Assembly (NCBI GenBank): GCA_900074885.1
Contig: FJUW01000082.1
Coordinates: forward strand, 63,818 to 127,817
DNA length: 64,000 nt
Origin: Rhynchosporium graminicola
Lineage: Eukaryota; Ascomycota; Leotiomycetes; Helotiales; Ploettnerulaceae
Direction: 5' to 3'
The notes beneath the pieces were generated by a model, which worked only from the letters and a program-made list of their open reading frames with translations, was not told the origin of the DNA and ran no database searches. Position numbers and translations under genes: made by a program. Shown here in pieces: positions 34,121 to 47,871 of this stretch (position 1 is the stretch's first letter; every line of letters starts with the position of its first letter).

Positions 34121-35226
34121 AATATAGATATATAAGGTTAATTATTAATCTCTTCTCTCTTGTAGTATTAAGTCGTATTACGTAGTCGTATAAAGACTTA
34201 GAATTAGTAACTATAACTAAAGGTAGTACTATGATCTCTATAATCTGCTTAATAGTAGTCTTAATAGCACTAGCTATATTAAAACCTTCTGATATAGCGT
34301 ATAGTTCAGAGGCTAGTACAGATCTAGTAACTCTCTTATAGTATACCGAAGACTAGTGAATAACATTTACCTTATTATACTTATCTATAAGTACGCAGAT
34401 ATAGCTAATTTGAGAGTAGAAGTCTTTTAAATTAGTAAATAAACCGTTAGTAAATACGAAGAGTTTAAGAGACTTCTTATCTAATTTAACGTATCGGAAG
34501 CCTTTACTATAGTTAAGTTTTTACTATAAGATTCTCTTATTCAAGAGCTTAAAGTCTTTCTCTATCGGATTTATAGTTTATATAGTAAAAGAGATATTAA
34601 ATAATACTTCTAGCTAAGAAATAGTTGCTAGGTATAAACCTCTAGCTCTCTAGGTAGTAAATTGCTCGATTTAGGTAAGACCTTATCGTATACCTCTATA
34701 GGAGTTAGTAAGATTAACTAGTTCCTTCTTAATTATTCTTAGCGTCTTATCGTACGATTATTAAGATAATCGAATAGAGCTGTTAGTTTCTAAGGTAATA
34801 TAACCTCTATTAAAGTCAATTAGATATAAAGTAGTTAATTACTCTCTCTCGTTCGTCTTGAATCTAGCCTTCTATAGCTCTCTTTCTTCTGCGTCTATAA
34901 AAGTCTTATTACCGATAAAGAAGGTATTATCAATCTGAAGACTAAGAGCTCCTATACTAGCTTTATTACCTGAAACAGATAGTAGACACGTATCGAACGT
35001 TAATAGTACTATATGAAGCTTCTTAACCTTATATCTATAGTATATACCGAACTAATAGTTCGCTGACTCTAGTATACTATATATAGGCCTAACGCACCGC
35101 AAAAACTAATATAGCTAAGTCAGAATCTCCTTTAGAGAGCGCACGAAGAAGTCACGTATTAGGTATAATATAGACTAAGTATAAGCTTATATAATATCAT
35201 AGCTATATACCTTAAACTCGGGGTGT
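34121..35226 (-). mobile_element. Copia-2, fragment 2 (RT end and RNase H)
   Basis: Minus-strand translation gives long collinear stretches of fungal Ty1/Copia pol. These are SGNKASIGALSLQIDNTFFI near 34,920-34,980, HWSSVYYKRVTRSVLASELY near 34,290-34,350, and TNSKSLYDYVIRLNTTREKR near 34,150-34,215. The left end continues in frame into fragment 1 across Gypsy-1 (a former Gln codon is now TAA at the junction). The right end continues in frame into fragment 3 across Gypsy-2. The terminal 5 bp (35,222-35,226, GGTGT) are the left duplication of Gypsy-2. Confidence 0.88.
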
Positions 35227-35726
35227 TATAACGTTCCTGGTTCTGACTAGTACGCGGTATACAGGCTCGTCGGTTAGTATCAGCTATAAAGTAAAGTAAA
35301 TAAGAAGTTCGGTTCTTAATTAGAATTAAGATATTATAAGCAGGTATTAATTACTATATGAATTTAAGTACGAAGCTCCTAACTAATAGCAGAAGTGCTA
35401 GTCTTATATAGAACCTTCTCCTCTATTAGGAGTCTTCTACTTAGGGAGTCCCTTATATAGAGTCCGACTCTATTTACTGGACTCCTACTAAGCTAGACTC
35501 TATCACGTGATCCTAGATCACCTATAACTTTATTATTACTACGATGCAGGTAGGCTTATAGTACTAGTCGCTGATTAGTACCCTAATCGTATTAGTATTA
35601 TTCTCCTAATAGTACTAACTCTCTCTTTAGTACTAAAACCCGTCTAGTACGTACTATATAGTAGTACTATTAGTATTCTGTTGCTAAGACGGTTTTAGTG
35701 CTAAGAACCTTACCGGGTTCGTAATA
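35227..35726 (-). repeat. Gypsy-2 3' LTR (500 bp)
   Basis: It begins TATAACGTTCC and ends TTCGTAATA on the plus strand (minus-strand LTR ancestrally TGTCACG...CGTTACA). It aligns along its whole length with 47,367-47,866. Confidence 0.92.
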
Positions 35727-36854
35727 CTATCCCCCTCTTATCTTAGCGTATCCTTACGCTTAAGTATACTAATAGAGATATTAACGATCAGTTAGATTTC
35801 AACTTCCTTTCCTAATATATTATCTTCTAATCCTAAGAAGGTAAAAGAGCGTATTATACTTATAATACGTATTAAAAAATTAAATCATCTAGTAGAGACT
35901 TATTCCTTTTACTAGAAATAGTATCGAAATTATTTTCTAGATCTTAAGGAATTAACTTATTATTCTAGGTATATTCGAGTGAAAAGATCCTATAATACCT
36001 TAGGGTATCTGGCTATATAGCCTCCTTTAAAAGAGGTTTATCGATTCTAGTAGCTTAAGAAAGTAAAGCGTTCTCTTATTCCTTCTAAGCCTTATCTAGA
36101 TAAATACTCCAATTAGCTTCCTTAGCTTCCTTTTCCTACTACCGAGTTAGCTATCGCAGAAAGGTCACCTTCCTTCTTTCCTCTCGAGCGGCCTTCTGAC
36201 CCGATAGTAGAGTTACTTTTTAACTTAGTCAATCCTTTCTAAGTAGATCTAGGTTTCGTTAATTAAAGCTAGCTAGTAATACTAAGTAGTAAAAGCTTAA
36301 CTTAAGTTCTTATATATTTTCCGAATATAAGTAGTTCTTCTATTTTATTAGATATCTGATAATATCTCGTTTATACTAATAGTCTAGTAGTTCCTTTATA
36401 TCGTATTCCACGAGTAAGTTAACTAGTTTAGCGTATATTTTCGGGGCTAGTAGTACTTCTAGTAGTGCTTTTTCTAATAAGGATATATAGAATATTAGGA
36501 ATATCTTCTTTATTATAGCTAATAGCTAGAGTTTATAATTTAAAAGTCCTTTAATATATTTAATTTTAAAAAGTCTAAGTTTCTTATAATCTAACTTATC
36601 ACTTAGTCTCTATATATTAATATTTTTTCATAGAAAGTAAACCTTATCCTCCTCCTATAGTATTAGCTCCTAATTATAATTCTTATTATAATAGTACGTA
36701 TTCTTCTCTGCTATAAACTAGGGTTCCTCTACGAGTTCCTTATAGAGGTCCTAGATATTCCGGACTTAGATATAAGCTATATTATTATCCTTAACTATTA
36801 AGTTAGGTTCTTTATAAGCGATAAGTTCGTAACTATAATTCGCGAAGAATAGTA

Positions 36855-36859
36855 TAACC
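36855..36859. repeat. Target duplication TAACC of Copia-1 (left copy)
   Basis: TAACC precedes the left LTR of Copia-1, and the same word is at 42,871-42,875 after the right LTR. The host integrase frame reads through when one copy and the insert are left out. Confidence 0.85.
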
Positions 36860-37097
36860 TATTAAAAGGAATATCCCTATTCTCGTATACCTATAGGGAC
36901 AGGAGCAATATTCATAGAGGAATTAGACGCTAGTAAGTTAGACTATTATCTTTATTAAGTAGCTTAACTACGTAAGTTACTATAAGTATATATCTATAAT
37001 ATATCTCGGATATTCTTTAATATCCGGGCTTATATACTAGCTCTAGTCCCGATTAGGTTACCACGTGATAATACACTAAATACTAACTATTCTAATA
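36860..37097 (-). repeat. Copia-1 3' LTR (238 bp)
   Basis: It starts TATTAAAAGG and ends TTCTAATA on the plus strand (ancestral TGTTA...TAACA). It pairs with 42,633-42,870. Confidence 0.92.
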
Positions 37098-40000
37098 CTC
37101 CCCCTTAGAGCATATCACGATTACCTTCTTACTTATAAGTCCTCTATAAGTCCTATTTAGCCTTTGAACCTTTTAAATACTACTCGTTCGAGTAGCTTTA
37201 TTATTCCGTTATTAACTATTTCTGCTATTAGGATATAGTCGACTTTAAAGCTCCTAGTTTCCGCTAAGTCGCGTACGAAGTAATAAGTAATATTAATATG
37301 CTTCGAGCGTTTATTCAGATAAGTATTCTTAGTTAAGGTAATTACTTCTTAGTTATCTCCGAATATCTATACTAGTCTCGAGTCTTCCTTAATAAAGTAG
37401 GAGTATCCTAGATCTCGTAGTACTTATATAAACTATTAGCCTTACTTTATGCAGTTCGTAAGTGCTATATATTCTGATTCGTAGCTTAATATAGTAATAG
37501 AGCGCTACTTCTTACTTAACTAAGAGAATAGTCTATTATAGAATATTAATACACTTCTAGAGATACTTTTCCGGTCGACCTTATTACTTACTTAGTCTAT
37601 ATTAGAGTAGAGAACTATAGTATTATATTCTCCCTTTAGTCTATAGCGAATTCTTATCTTAATAGTTAACTTTAAGTACTATAATAGCGCTTTTAGGGCG
37701 TATCTATAGTACTTAGCTAGATCGCTTATAAATTAACTAAGGTTTCTAAGGATAAAGGTAATATCTAGTCTCGTAAAGATTATTATATATATTAAGCTTC
37801 TAATAGCTTATTAGTATTCGTTTATATTAATCCTTTCGTTATTACTACTCGCGAGATGAAAGTTCTCGTAGCTTATTATTAGTATCTATTTCAGTTTAAA
37901 AGTTTCCTAGATAATACTAAACTTATTAAGTATACTAAGTAGATATTATTCTTAGTCGATTTTAAGGACCCTAGATAGTCTATCGTAAGTAACTCTAGCT
38001 CTAAGAATCTTCTCTATCTCCTCTAGATTCTTAGCTTTAAATCTTCTAGAAAGTTTTATATAAAACTAATCTAGCTCCTTTTTTTTCCTAGCGCTTACTA
38101 TAATATTATCGATATATATAAGGAGCTTAACTAAGTTTTCCTTATATGTAAATATATATAAGTTAGTAGTACTCTATCGAAATCCCTATTCTAATAGTTC
38201 TGCTTTTATAAGCTTATTCTAGTCTCTTACTACTTACTTTAATCTATATAAGCTTTTTAAGGCTTACTATATATAACTATTCTTAACTTTAATCCCTTCT
38301 AGAACTTTTAAGAATATATTCTCCTTAAGTTCTAACTTTATAAATATATTCTTAATATTATATTATTAGTATTCCAGATTCTCTTTAGCGACTATAGCTA
38401 AGAAAAGCCTTAGTATATCTATCCTAACTATTAGCGCGAATATTTAGTCATAATCGAGCTTATATACTTAGCTAAATCCTCTTACGATTAAGCGAGCTTT
38501 ATATTGCTCTATATTTCTATTTACTATAGTCTTTACTATATAGATCTATTTATAGGATACTAGGTTTAATCCCTCTAGTATAATAACTTCTTAGAATATC
38601 TTATTTATATATAGAGATAATATCTCCTTAGATATAGTAGCTATCTACTGCTTTACCTATAAGCTAGTTATTACTTCCTTATATATCTTTAGGATCTTAA
38701 TACCTGCGATTTCTATAGCTACGAGAGTAATCTCGATCTTATCGCTTATCTATTTATCTCTTATAGATAAGTCTTTCTAGTTAGTTTATATAAGTTATCC
38801 TTTTAGTAGTATTTTCGCTATTATAGCTCGGATCCTCTTAGTTTCCTCTTAGTCTTCCGGTTCTAATCTTACTTTTTTCCTAGCTCGGGTAAAGTACTTA
38901 GGTACCGCTTAGTTATTTATAAATTAATTAAGTTAATTATAATTAACCTAAGTAATAGGAGTTCTATCTATAGGAGTATCTATAAGTACTTTATTTGTCG
39001 ATTCCGAATCTTAGTCTAAAGCCTTAGGAATTAAATCTTATATCCGATGATCTATTAGTATTACTTTAGTAGAGTTATCTTAATACTCTAAGGTTAGTTC
39101 CGCTAATCTTAGTATTCTAATTAGTAAGATAGACTTATAAGTCGATCGTACTAATATTAGTATATTCGTAGGTCTATCTTATATAATCTTTAAGTTATCT
39201 TTAGGTATCTTATCTAGTAAGATAATCCTAAGAGTATAATCTAGTATATTCTCTTTAGTAAAGCTTAGGATATTTATTAGTAGAATAAATAAAAGTATTT
39301 CTACTCGTAGATTTTCTATTATATCGACCTCTTTACTAATTTCCTTAGGTGCTTTAGGTCTCCCGCGAGCTCTTTTATCTAGAGCGATATTTATAGTTTC
39401 TTATAACTTAGCTACGTAATTCCGAAGTCTCAAGTCGACTGATCCTCTATTACTACTTTCCTTAATAATAACTTTACTTATTATAATCGTTAAGCCTCTT
39501 TCAGGAGAGTAGACCTTAAAGTACTTAGTTATATTTTCCGAATATCCTATAAAGACTCTAACTCTACTAGAGTTAACGAGCTTATCGTAATACTCGCTTA
39601 TAGGAATAGTTTTCTTATTTATATAATAGAAGTATTTACTCCCTTATTTACGAATATAGTCGATTAATAGTATTTCTCTAGTAAAGGCTTTTATAAGATA
39701 AGTCCTTTAATTATTAATTATTAGTCTAGTAGTAGTATAGTTTCTTATATACGAATTAGCTTTAGTAGCTTTATCTTAGAATTCTAGTAGTAGCTATACT
39801 TCTTTAAGTATTATATATATATCGAATTCCATAGTCTGAATTAATCTTTTAATAAGTCTATTCTAGTGCGATAATATAATAGTTATTAACTATACTAGTA
39901 TTCTATCTTTAGCTTTCTAATTAGAGGTAGCTTTTAGTAATTCCGGTATATTATTAGATCTCGCGCGTTTAATCTTCTTTCCGGATTATAACTTAACTCT

Positions 40001-42632
40001 AACTTTCTAGTCCTTAAGTACTTAGTAAGTATCGCTCTTAGCTTTTAGTAGAATTATCTAATCTCGTCGAGAACAGATAATAATAATTATTAGGAAGTAG
40101 TAGTTTCCTTATATTATAGGCGGAAATAGTCTAGTAACGTCGAATTATACTAGATCGAGGATCTCGGTAAGCTAGAGACTTAGTTACTTTAGAATTTAGT
40201 TCTTCATTTTCGTAAGAGTATATATATCGTAGATACTTAGATCCTTAAGGATCTTAATTCTCTTCTAGAGTATAATTACTTTATATAAGTTCCGAATCTT
40301 ATTAAGTCTAAAGTATATAAATTATTAATAGTACTTAAGGTATTATTTAAGCTCTTTTCCTTCTGCGTTATCCTAGTTATCTATAGTATTCTTATCTACT
40401 TTAGTAGCTAAAAGTGCTTTTAGCTTATATACTAGCTATTTGCGTTAGCTATAGTTAACTTATCTATTACTAATTACTTATCTATTAAAAGCTTTAGAGA
40501 CGTATTTTATAATATATAAGCTTTAAGATTATATTACTTTTAAGACTTTCTTATTACTTTTTATAATCTAGATACTTTTATCGTTAAACTTTCCGAGGTA
40601 ACTATTTTTATAGAGTTTCTTTATAGAGATTAAATTAATACTTAGTTTAGGAATAAAGAGTATATTATCTAAATAATAGGAAGTTCTATCTATAGCTTTA
40701 ACTAGCGCTATTCCTCGTATACGAGAAGATAGTATTCCTCTTCTTACTTATATATAGACTTTAGATATTAGCTTTAATTCCCTAAATAAGTAGAGTTAGT
40801 TAGTTATAAATAAACTTGCGCTTATATCGACTACTTAGTCTTCAGGAGTACTCTTACTTATTAATTCTTTTAAAAATATAACTTTCTTTATAGTATTATT
40901 ATTAGAACTAGATAATTTACTTATACCTTTTCTAGAGTCTTCTAAGTCCTTATTAATATCTAAATTAGATTCTGCGATAGTAGTATATCCTTTTTTCCTA
41001 TGTCGCGAGTCTCTAGATTTTAGCTTAGTAGAGCGTTCGTTTTTACTAGTATAGGAAGATTGCGATTTCTTATCTTTAACTTATAATTTAGTCTTATAGG
41101 TTAATTTCCTATATTTCTTCTTTTCTTTTTCTAAATAGAAATTCTTAGTATACTCTCTACTTATAGTCTGGAATTCGTAACTAGTAATAAAGTAATCGCT
41201 AGATCTATAATAGAAATACTCACGAGAAATACTTATTATACTTTAGTCTAATAAACTATTATTCTCTCGAGAATAATAGTTCGAGTAATAATATATCTAC
41301 TTATACTATTTCTATACTATATATACTCTTTCTTTACTATAGTTATTACTCTTAGTGCTAAGGTCTTATAGTATTAATTCATACTCTTCTAAGGCTTTTA
41401 CCTTTTTATTAATAGTTATTAGAAACTATAGTCTAAGGCTTTTAAGGAAAGTAGTATAGCGACCTTACTTTCAGAGCGATAGAGTAAATAAGTAGAAAAG
41501 AGCCTTATCGGAATATGATTTTCTTATTTCTATATTAGTAGTAATAAGCTTCTTATAGTATTCCTTTAGGTTTCGCTATAATCTATCTATCTTATTATCC
41601 TTATTAAATATAAAGGTCTGAATATTTATTATATATATATTTATTATTAACGAGTTCGTTCTATTATATTTAACTTTTAGTTTAGTTTGTAATACTCTTA
41701 CTAAATTATACTTATTAAGTAATATAATATTATTATTACTAAGTCCTTCGATTATAATATCCAGGGCCTTCGAGTTGTCAGATACCTATTTCTCAGCTTT
41801 CTCTAGATTCTATATTCCGCTGAGCCTCTCGAAATCGCTCGTAAGGTCGTCTATAGTTAATACTAATAGTATACTTTCGGAAGTAATCTCTAGTATACTT
41901 TTGCTTTTTATTCTGTCTCGAGTTATCTAAGTAAAGTTAACTTTACTAGTATCTATTATATAAAATATATATTTTCCTTTAATCTTAACTTTAGCTTATA
42001 GAAACTATTTATTATAGTTCTTATAGCTTAGGATTAGTAGCTTATTATCTTTCCCTATTTTATCTTATAGTTATCACGCAGTACTTGATATATTCGATTA
42101 GATTTTCTATAAGTTAACTATAGTTAACTTAGTATATATATATAGTTAGTAGATATTTATCTTTTATTAGCTATTAGTTTATATAGAAGCTATACTCGGT
42201 TTAAGGGTTATAAGTAGCTTACTTACTTACTACTCGACTTTATAGTTATAGAGTTTCCTCTGAAGTCTACGAGTCGTATAGTTATTTTTACGAGAAATAG
42301 TTTTTCTTACTATCCTCGGATTATTATTATAGATCTCCCTCTAGAGTCTATAGGTCGTATAGTTAGTATTAAAGGCTTTCTTACTTATAGCTCTCCGGTT
42401 ATTATTAGCGCTCTTATATAGCTCTTTAGTCTTCTTACTTTAACTAGAATACCTTTATCTTATATATTAAGGATTTTAATCGATCGCTTTACTTTCGTCG
42501 ATTATTAGTACTCTTACTTAGCCCTTTAGTCTTCTTATATTAACTAGAATACTCTTATCTTACTTATTAGGGCTTAAATCGATCGCCTTACTTTCGTCGA
42601 TTCGAAGTTACGTTCTACCGGGGTTTATAACT

Positions 42633-42870
42633 TATTAAAAGGAATATTCCTATTCTCGTATACTTATAAGGATAGAAGTAATATTTATAGAGGAATTAGA
42701 TATTAGTAAGTTAGATTATTATCTTTATTAAGTGACTTAACTACGTAAGTTATTATAAGTATATATCTATAATATATCTCAGATATTCTTTAATATCCGG
42801 GCTTATGTACTAGCTCTAGTCCCGATTAGGTTACCACGTGATACTGCATTAAACACTAACTATTCTAATA
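42633..42870 (-). repeat. Copia-1 5' LTR (238 bp)
   Basis: Full-length match to the left LTR. It keeps a few unmutated CA/TG sites that the other copy has lost (for example GATACTGCATTAAACAC near 42,842). Confidence 0.92.
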
Positions 42871-45800
42871 TAACCTTTATTATTTCCGTAGTCGAGCTAT
42901 TATATATAAACTCTACTAATAGTAATAGTTCTATCTAATTATCTTATTAATAGTTAATATAATAGCGTAAGTATACTTTAACTACTTAGTTTATCCTTTT
43001 ATTTCCTCTATTAGTCTAAGGATAGAAAGCTATTAATAGTTTCTGTTTAGTCCCTAGGAACCTTATTAAAGTATTCTAGAACTTTAATATAAATAACTTA
43101 TCTCGATCTGATACGACTTCTTCGGGTACTCTATACTTAGAGACTATCTCCTTAAGGTATACTTATACTAAGTATTTAGCTATAAGAGTAGATAAGACTA
43201 GTATTAAGATTATATATTTAGTAAGTCTTTCTATAATAATAAGTATCATATTATAGCTAATTCCCGTGACCGGGTCCTTCGATAGCGGTAATAGCCCTAT
43301 GAAGTCCTATAATATTAATTTATAAGATATTAGTAGTATTAGTACTATAATTATCTACTTATAAGGTATATATTAGGAAGACTTATTCTTAATATAAGTA
43401 TTATAGTTAGCTAGTACTTCTTTAACTACTTAGCGGAGTCCTTCCGACTAGTAGTTTCTTAAAATCCTTAGATATATTCTCTATATCCCTTAGTATCTAT
43501 ACGCAGGAAGCTCGTATTATTCTTCAATATATACTTCTACTAAGCTTAGCGGAAGATAAATTTTCCTATTAACTCGTATAATACTATTCTTAATTATATT
43601 CCTTATAATAGGTTCCTTAGTCTTATCTAAGGATATTCTATCCTTCTTCTAAGCCTCCTTTAAGGCGTTATACTAAAGTCTTTTAATTTCTTACTTAATT
43701 ATAGTAGCTTCTCGAATATTAGTAACTATATCTCTATTATCTAGCTATCTGAGTAAGATAGTCTTATTATAGACCTTATTATTCTTATAACTTAGTAATC
43801 TACTTAGAGTATCTGCTCATGTATTATCCTTTCCTTATATATACTTAATAACTAGGTCGAAAGAGGCGAGTTCCTCGGACTATTAAGCTAATCGATAATT
43901 ATCTAAGACCTTAGTAGTTATAAAGGTTCGAAGATTTATATAGTTAGTATAGATAATAACCGGGAACTTAGCTCCTTATAAGTATATTTTCTAGTATTTA
44001 AGTGCTTTAATAATCGCTATAAGTTCTTTCTTATAGATATTATAATTCTATTTAGCTAGAGATATTTTCTCTGAAAAGTAAGCGACTAAGTATAGTTATC
44101 CTTTATTATCTCGCTATAGGTATACTACGCTAGTATAAGTATTAGAGGTATCTGTTTCTATTATACTTTCCTTCTTTTCATTAAAACTATATAGGATTAG
44201 TTCTCTTATAAATTCTTTCTTAATTCTCTGAAAAGCTTCCTTATACTAGCTAGTCTAAGTAAAAGAAATGCCTTTCCTTATTAAGCTTATAAGTAGTTTC
44301 GTAATCTTAGAATAGTTTCTAATAAACTATTAGTAGAAGTTAGCGAAACTTAATTATAATTATATATCCTTAATATTCTTTAGAGACTCCTATTCCTTTA
44401 TAGCTCTAATTTTCTCCGGGTTAATACTTATCTCTCTTAAGCGAATAATATATCTTAAGAAAATAACTTACTTAACTAAGAATTTATATTTCGATAACTT
44501 TAGTCTAGAATCTACCTTATATAGAGCTTCTATAACTTAAGTGATATAGCCTTAGTATACCTCGATAGTCTCTAAGTATACTAGGATATTATTTAGATAA
44601 TATATAGCGAACTTCCTAATAAAATCTTTAAGAATATTATTATTTTATCTCTAATATATAGCTAAAGTATTAGTTAAGCTGAATAGTATTACTATATATT
44701 CCTATAACTCTAAGGGTAATACGAAAGTAGTTTTCTACTCGTATCCCTCTTTAATTCGGATTAAATTAAACATGTTATATTAGTCTAACTTAGTATATAT
44801 CTTTGCTCGGGCTAGCTTATCCCGCAAGTACTAAGTATTCGGTAAAAGGTATATATCTCTTATAGTCTTACTATTAATTATCTAATAGTCTTCGTAAAGT
44901 CTTCCTTTAGGATCTCTTACTTTCTTAACTACTAGTATATTAATAGTATAAGATAACTTAGATTTCCGAATCTATCCTTTCTTTATACTTAACTCCTAAT
45001 ACTCTTTAAGCGTCCTTATAATATTATAGTTATAGTAATAAAGTTTCTCTGCGATAAGTATAAATCTATCCTTAAAGTTTATTTTATAATCTTAGAGTTT
45101 ATACTTAGGTAGAGCTCTTATATCCTACGGATCCTCGAACAGTTTCGAGAACTTCTTAAATAATTCGAGTAGCTATTCCCGAATATTATCTATCTAACTA
45201 GGATAATTCCTAGGTTCTATTTAATTAGGAACCCGACTTAACTAGCTAGAGTCTATTAGCGTTATTATTAAGGAGGCGGCGCTAGCTTCTTGTTTACTAG
45301 CTAGTTAATTACGTTTATATTTATAGTTACTAAATATAACTCTCTTAGTTATTTAGTCTACGCTAAGATTATAGTTATATAGCTATAATATTCCTAATAT
45401 AATATCGTATTATCTAGTAAGTATAATATCGAAGTAAAGCGTTTCTTCGTATCTATTAATAATTATCTTTATTTCTTTTATCCTTCTACGGACTTATCTA
45501 TCTAATCCGGTGCCTTTTCTATTTAATAAGATAAAGCGATATAGTTTTAAGTTAATAATAGTAGGAATATTCTATTTCTCGATAAAGGCCGGGTTTATAA
45601 AGCGTCCTATAGCTCCTGAATCGATAAGTGCTTTTATCTTAATATTATCTATTATAACTAGTAAGATTAACTAATCGAACTCTCTAGTAGTAGTAAGCTC
45701 TAAGTATAATAGTTCTATTAGAAAGTAATCATATACTTCTTCGATGATTCTTCCTATTATTTTGTCTAACTAAGTCCTAAGGCCGGGTTCGTAGGTAATT

Positions 45801-47366
45801 AGAGTATAAGGTATATAGTAATAGAGACTAGCTTATCTCTAAATAGGATCTAGTACTATTTTCTAATAAGTAACCGGTTCTAATAGATATTATCTTCTCT
45901 ACTAATAGCGTTCCCCTCCTGTTTCCTTAATAACAGCTTAAGTATCTTTAATTCGAAGGAACTAGTCTAATTATTTGAATTCCTTTAGTTCTAGTTCTCC
46001 TTCGAGATTAGCTATATAACGATCTAGTTATTCCTTAATATCCCTTATATTAACTTAGAATATAATAATAGTAATATCGTAATAAGCTATAATATAGTCT
46101 ATACCCGGGTTAGATATATTATAAGTTCAGTAATATTCTATAAAATCGAACTTAGTTCTATTATAAACTTATATTCTTCTTCTATTATTATGATTTCGAA
46201 GAGTCTAGTTTTCGTTATTATATAGGATATTATTATACAGATAGTTTCTTTTATCTTTAATACTCTAGCTTTCTTAGTCTTTATCTAGAAGATTAATTAA
46301 GTTCTCTTCGAATTCCTTACTAAATTTATAAGTTATAAAATCCTACGAACTCTATTCTGCGCTAGAAGCTTCTTAGTAATCTAGCTTCTTTTTTACTAGT
46401 CCGAATTCTCTCTTAGGTTTATTCTAAGGTTTCTCTTCTTATTTCTTCTTCTAAGAATAATTATAAGCGAGGTATCCTAGCTCACTATACGTATAATATA
46501 AGCTCTTCTCTTAACGTTTATCTTTCTTAGCTTAGCTCTTAGATCCTCTTTCTACTTTATCTATTTCTATCAGATTATAATAGTTATATTTATTATTCGA
46601 GTAAAGTTAGAAATTTCCCTAATACTTATCTTATTATTATAGAAATTAAGGTTTCCGAAGGTAAGTAAGTATAAAGTATCCTCCTTTCTTCTTCACTTAT
46701 TCCTAGATTTATTTATTAATAGTAGTAGACGATTTAATTAGGTCTTCTAGGTTATCTAGTTTATTAGTCCTAGAAATCTTATCTTTAATATAATCCTTAA
46801 GGCCTTAGTAGTATTAGGCTCTTAATCTACTATTAGTCTAGTCTAATCGTATAGAATAGCAATAGAACTTAGTAGTATATTTATAAACGGATCCTCGCTA
46901 TCGAATTCCGAGTAGGTACTTCTCGGCTTATTCTTTCTGATTAGAGTTTATAAAAACCCCTTTAATAATAGTAGTAAAGCTTATAATAGTTCGAAAAATA
47001 ACTCGACTTTTTTTTGTTATAGTAGTAGAATAAGCCCTAGTTAGATATCAATTAACTAAGTAATCACTTAAGGCTAGTTCGATCTAGTAAGCTACGGTAT
47101 CGCAGAGGAACGAAGTAATCTATAAGACTTTAAGAGAGTCCGCTTCGAACTTATCTCTATTAAAGGCGAAGTATATTTAGTACTAAAGAATAAATTATTC
47201 TAAGTTATTATAGTTTCTATAATAAGTATTAGGTAAGTTAACTTAAGGTAAAGTAACTTTATTAATCTTCTCTATTTTACTAACTTAGGATCTTTCTCCT
47301 ATAACTAATCCTTCTTTAAGGGCTATTTCGTTCTTACTAGCGATACTTTAAGTAAGGTACTTAAAG

Positions 47367-47866
47367 TATAACGTTCCTAGTTCTGACTAGTACGCGGTAT
47401 ATAGGCTCGTTAGTTAGTATTAGCTATAAAGTAAAGTAAATAAGAAGTTCAGTTCTTAATTAGAATTAAGATATTATAAGTAAGTATTAATTACTATATG
47501 AATTTAAGCACGAAGCTCCTAACTAATAGCAGAAGTACTAGTCTTATATAGAACCTTCTCCTCTATTAGGAGTCTTCTACTTAGGGAGTCCCTTATATGG
47601 AGTCCGACTCCATTTACTGGACTCCCGCTAAGCTAGACTCTATCACGTGATCCTAGATCACCTATAACTTTATTATTACTACGATATAGGTAGGCTTATA
47701 GTACTAGTCGCTAATTGGTACCCTAACCGTATTAGTACTATTCTCCTAATAGTACTAACTCTCTCTTTAGTACTAAAACCCGTCTGGTATATACTATGTA
47801 ATGGTACTATTAGTATTCTGGTGCCAAGACGGTTTTGGTGCTAAGAACCTTACCGGGTTCGTGATA
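47367..47866 (-). repeat. Gypsy-2 5' LTR (500 bp)
   Basis: Full-length match to 35,227-35,726. It ends TTCGTGATA and is followed by the duplicated GGTGT at 47,867-47,871. Confidence 0.92.
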
Positions 47867-47871
47867 GGTGT

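Larger units (their letters stand above)
36860..42870 (-). mobile_element. Copia-1, complete LTR retrotransposon (6.0 kb) inside Gypsy-2
   Basis: The LTRs are exactly 238 bp and the duplications are TAACC. The minus strand codes in Copia order (gag, protease, integrase, RT, RNase H): RNase H lies at the left (readable SYESEYIALTN near 37,460 and SKHINITYYFVRDL near 37,290), RT next (YIDNIIVS, with YIDN at 38,105-38,116, YVDD with the last Asp to Asn), and the integrase and gag side to the right. A C-run after the left LTR (37,098-37,105) is the minus-strand polypurine tract. Stops are dense. Confidence 0.92.
35227..47866 (-). mobile_element. Gypsy-2, complete LTR retrotransposon carrying Copia-1
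   Basis: The LTRs are exactly 500 bp (35,227-35,726 and 47,367-47,866), and the flanks are GGTGT on both sides (35,222-35,226 and 47,867-47,871). Coding runs on the minus strand: a C-rich tract just inside the left LTR (about 35,730-35,735) is the polypurine tract of the minus strand, so the right LTR is the 5' one. Without the inserted Copia-1 the element is about 6.6 kb. Readable parts, right to left, are a protease with LIDSGA intact (about 45,620), RT with YLNN at 44,588-44,599 (YLDD with Asp-to-Asn), RNase H (about 43.8-44.2 kb), and integrase split by Copia-1 at its conserved end (FFANYSYEL near 36,830). Heavily stop-ridden. Confidence 0.9.
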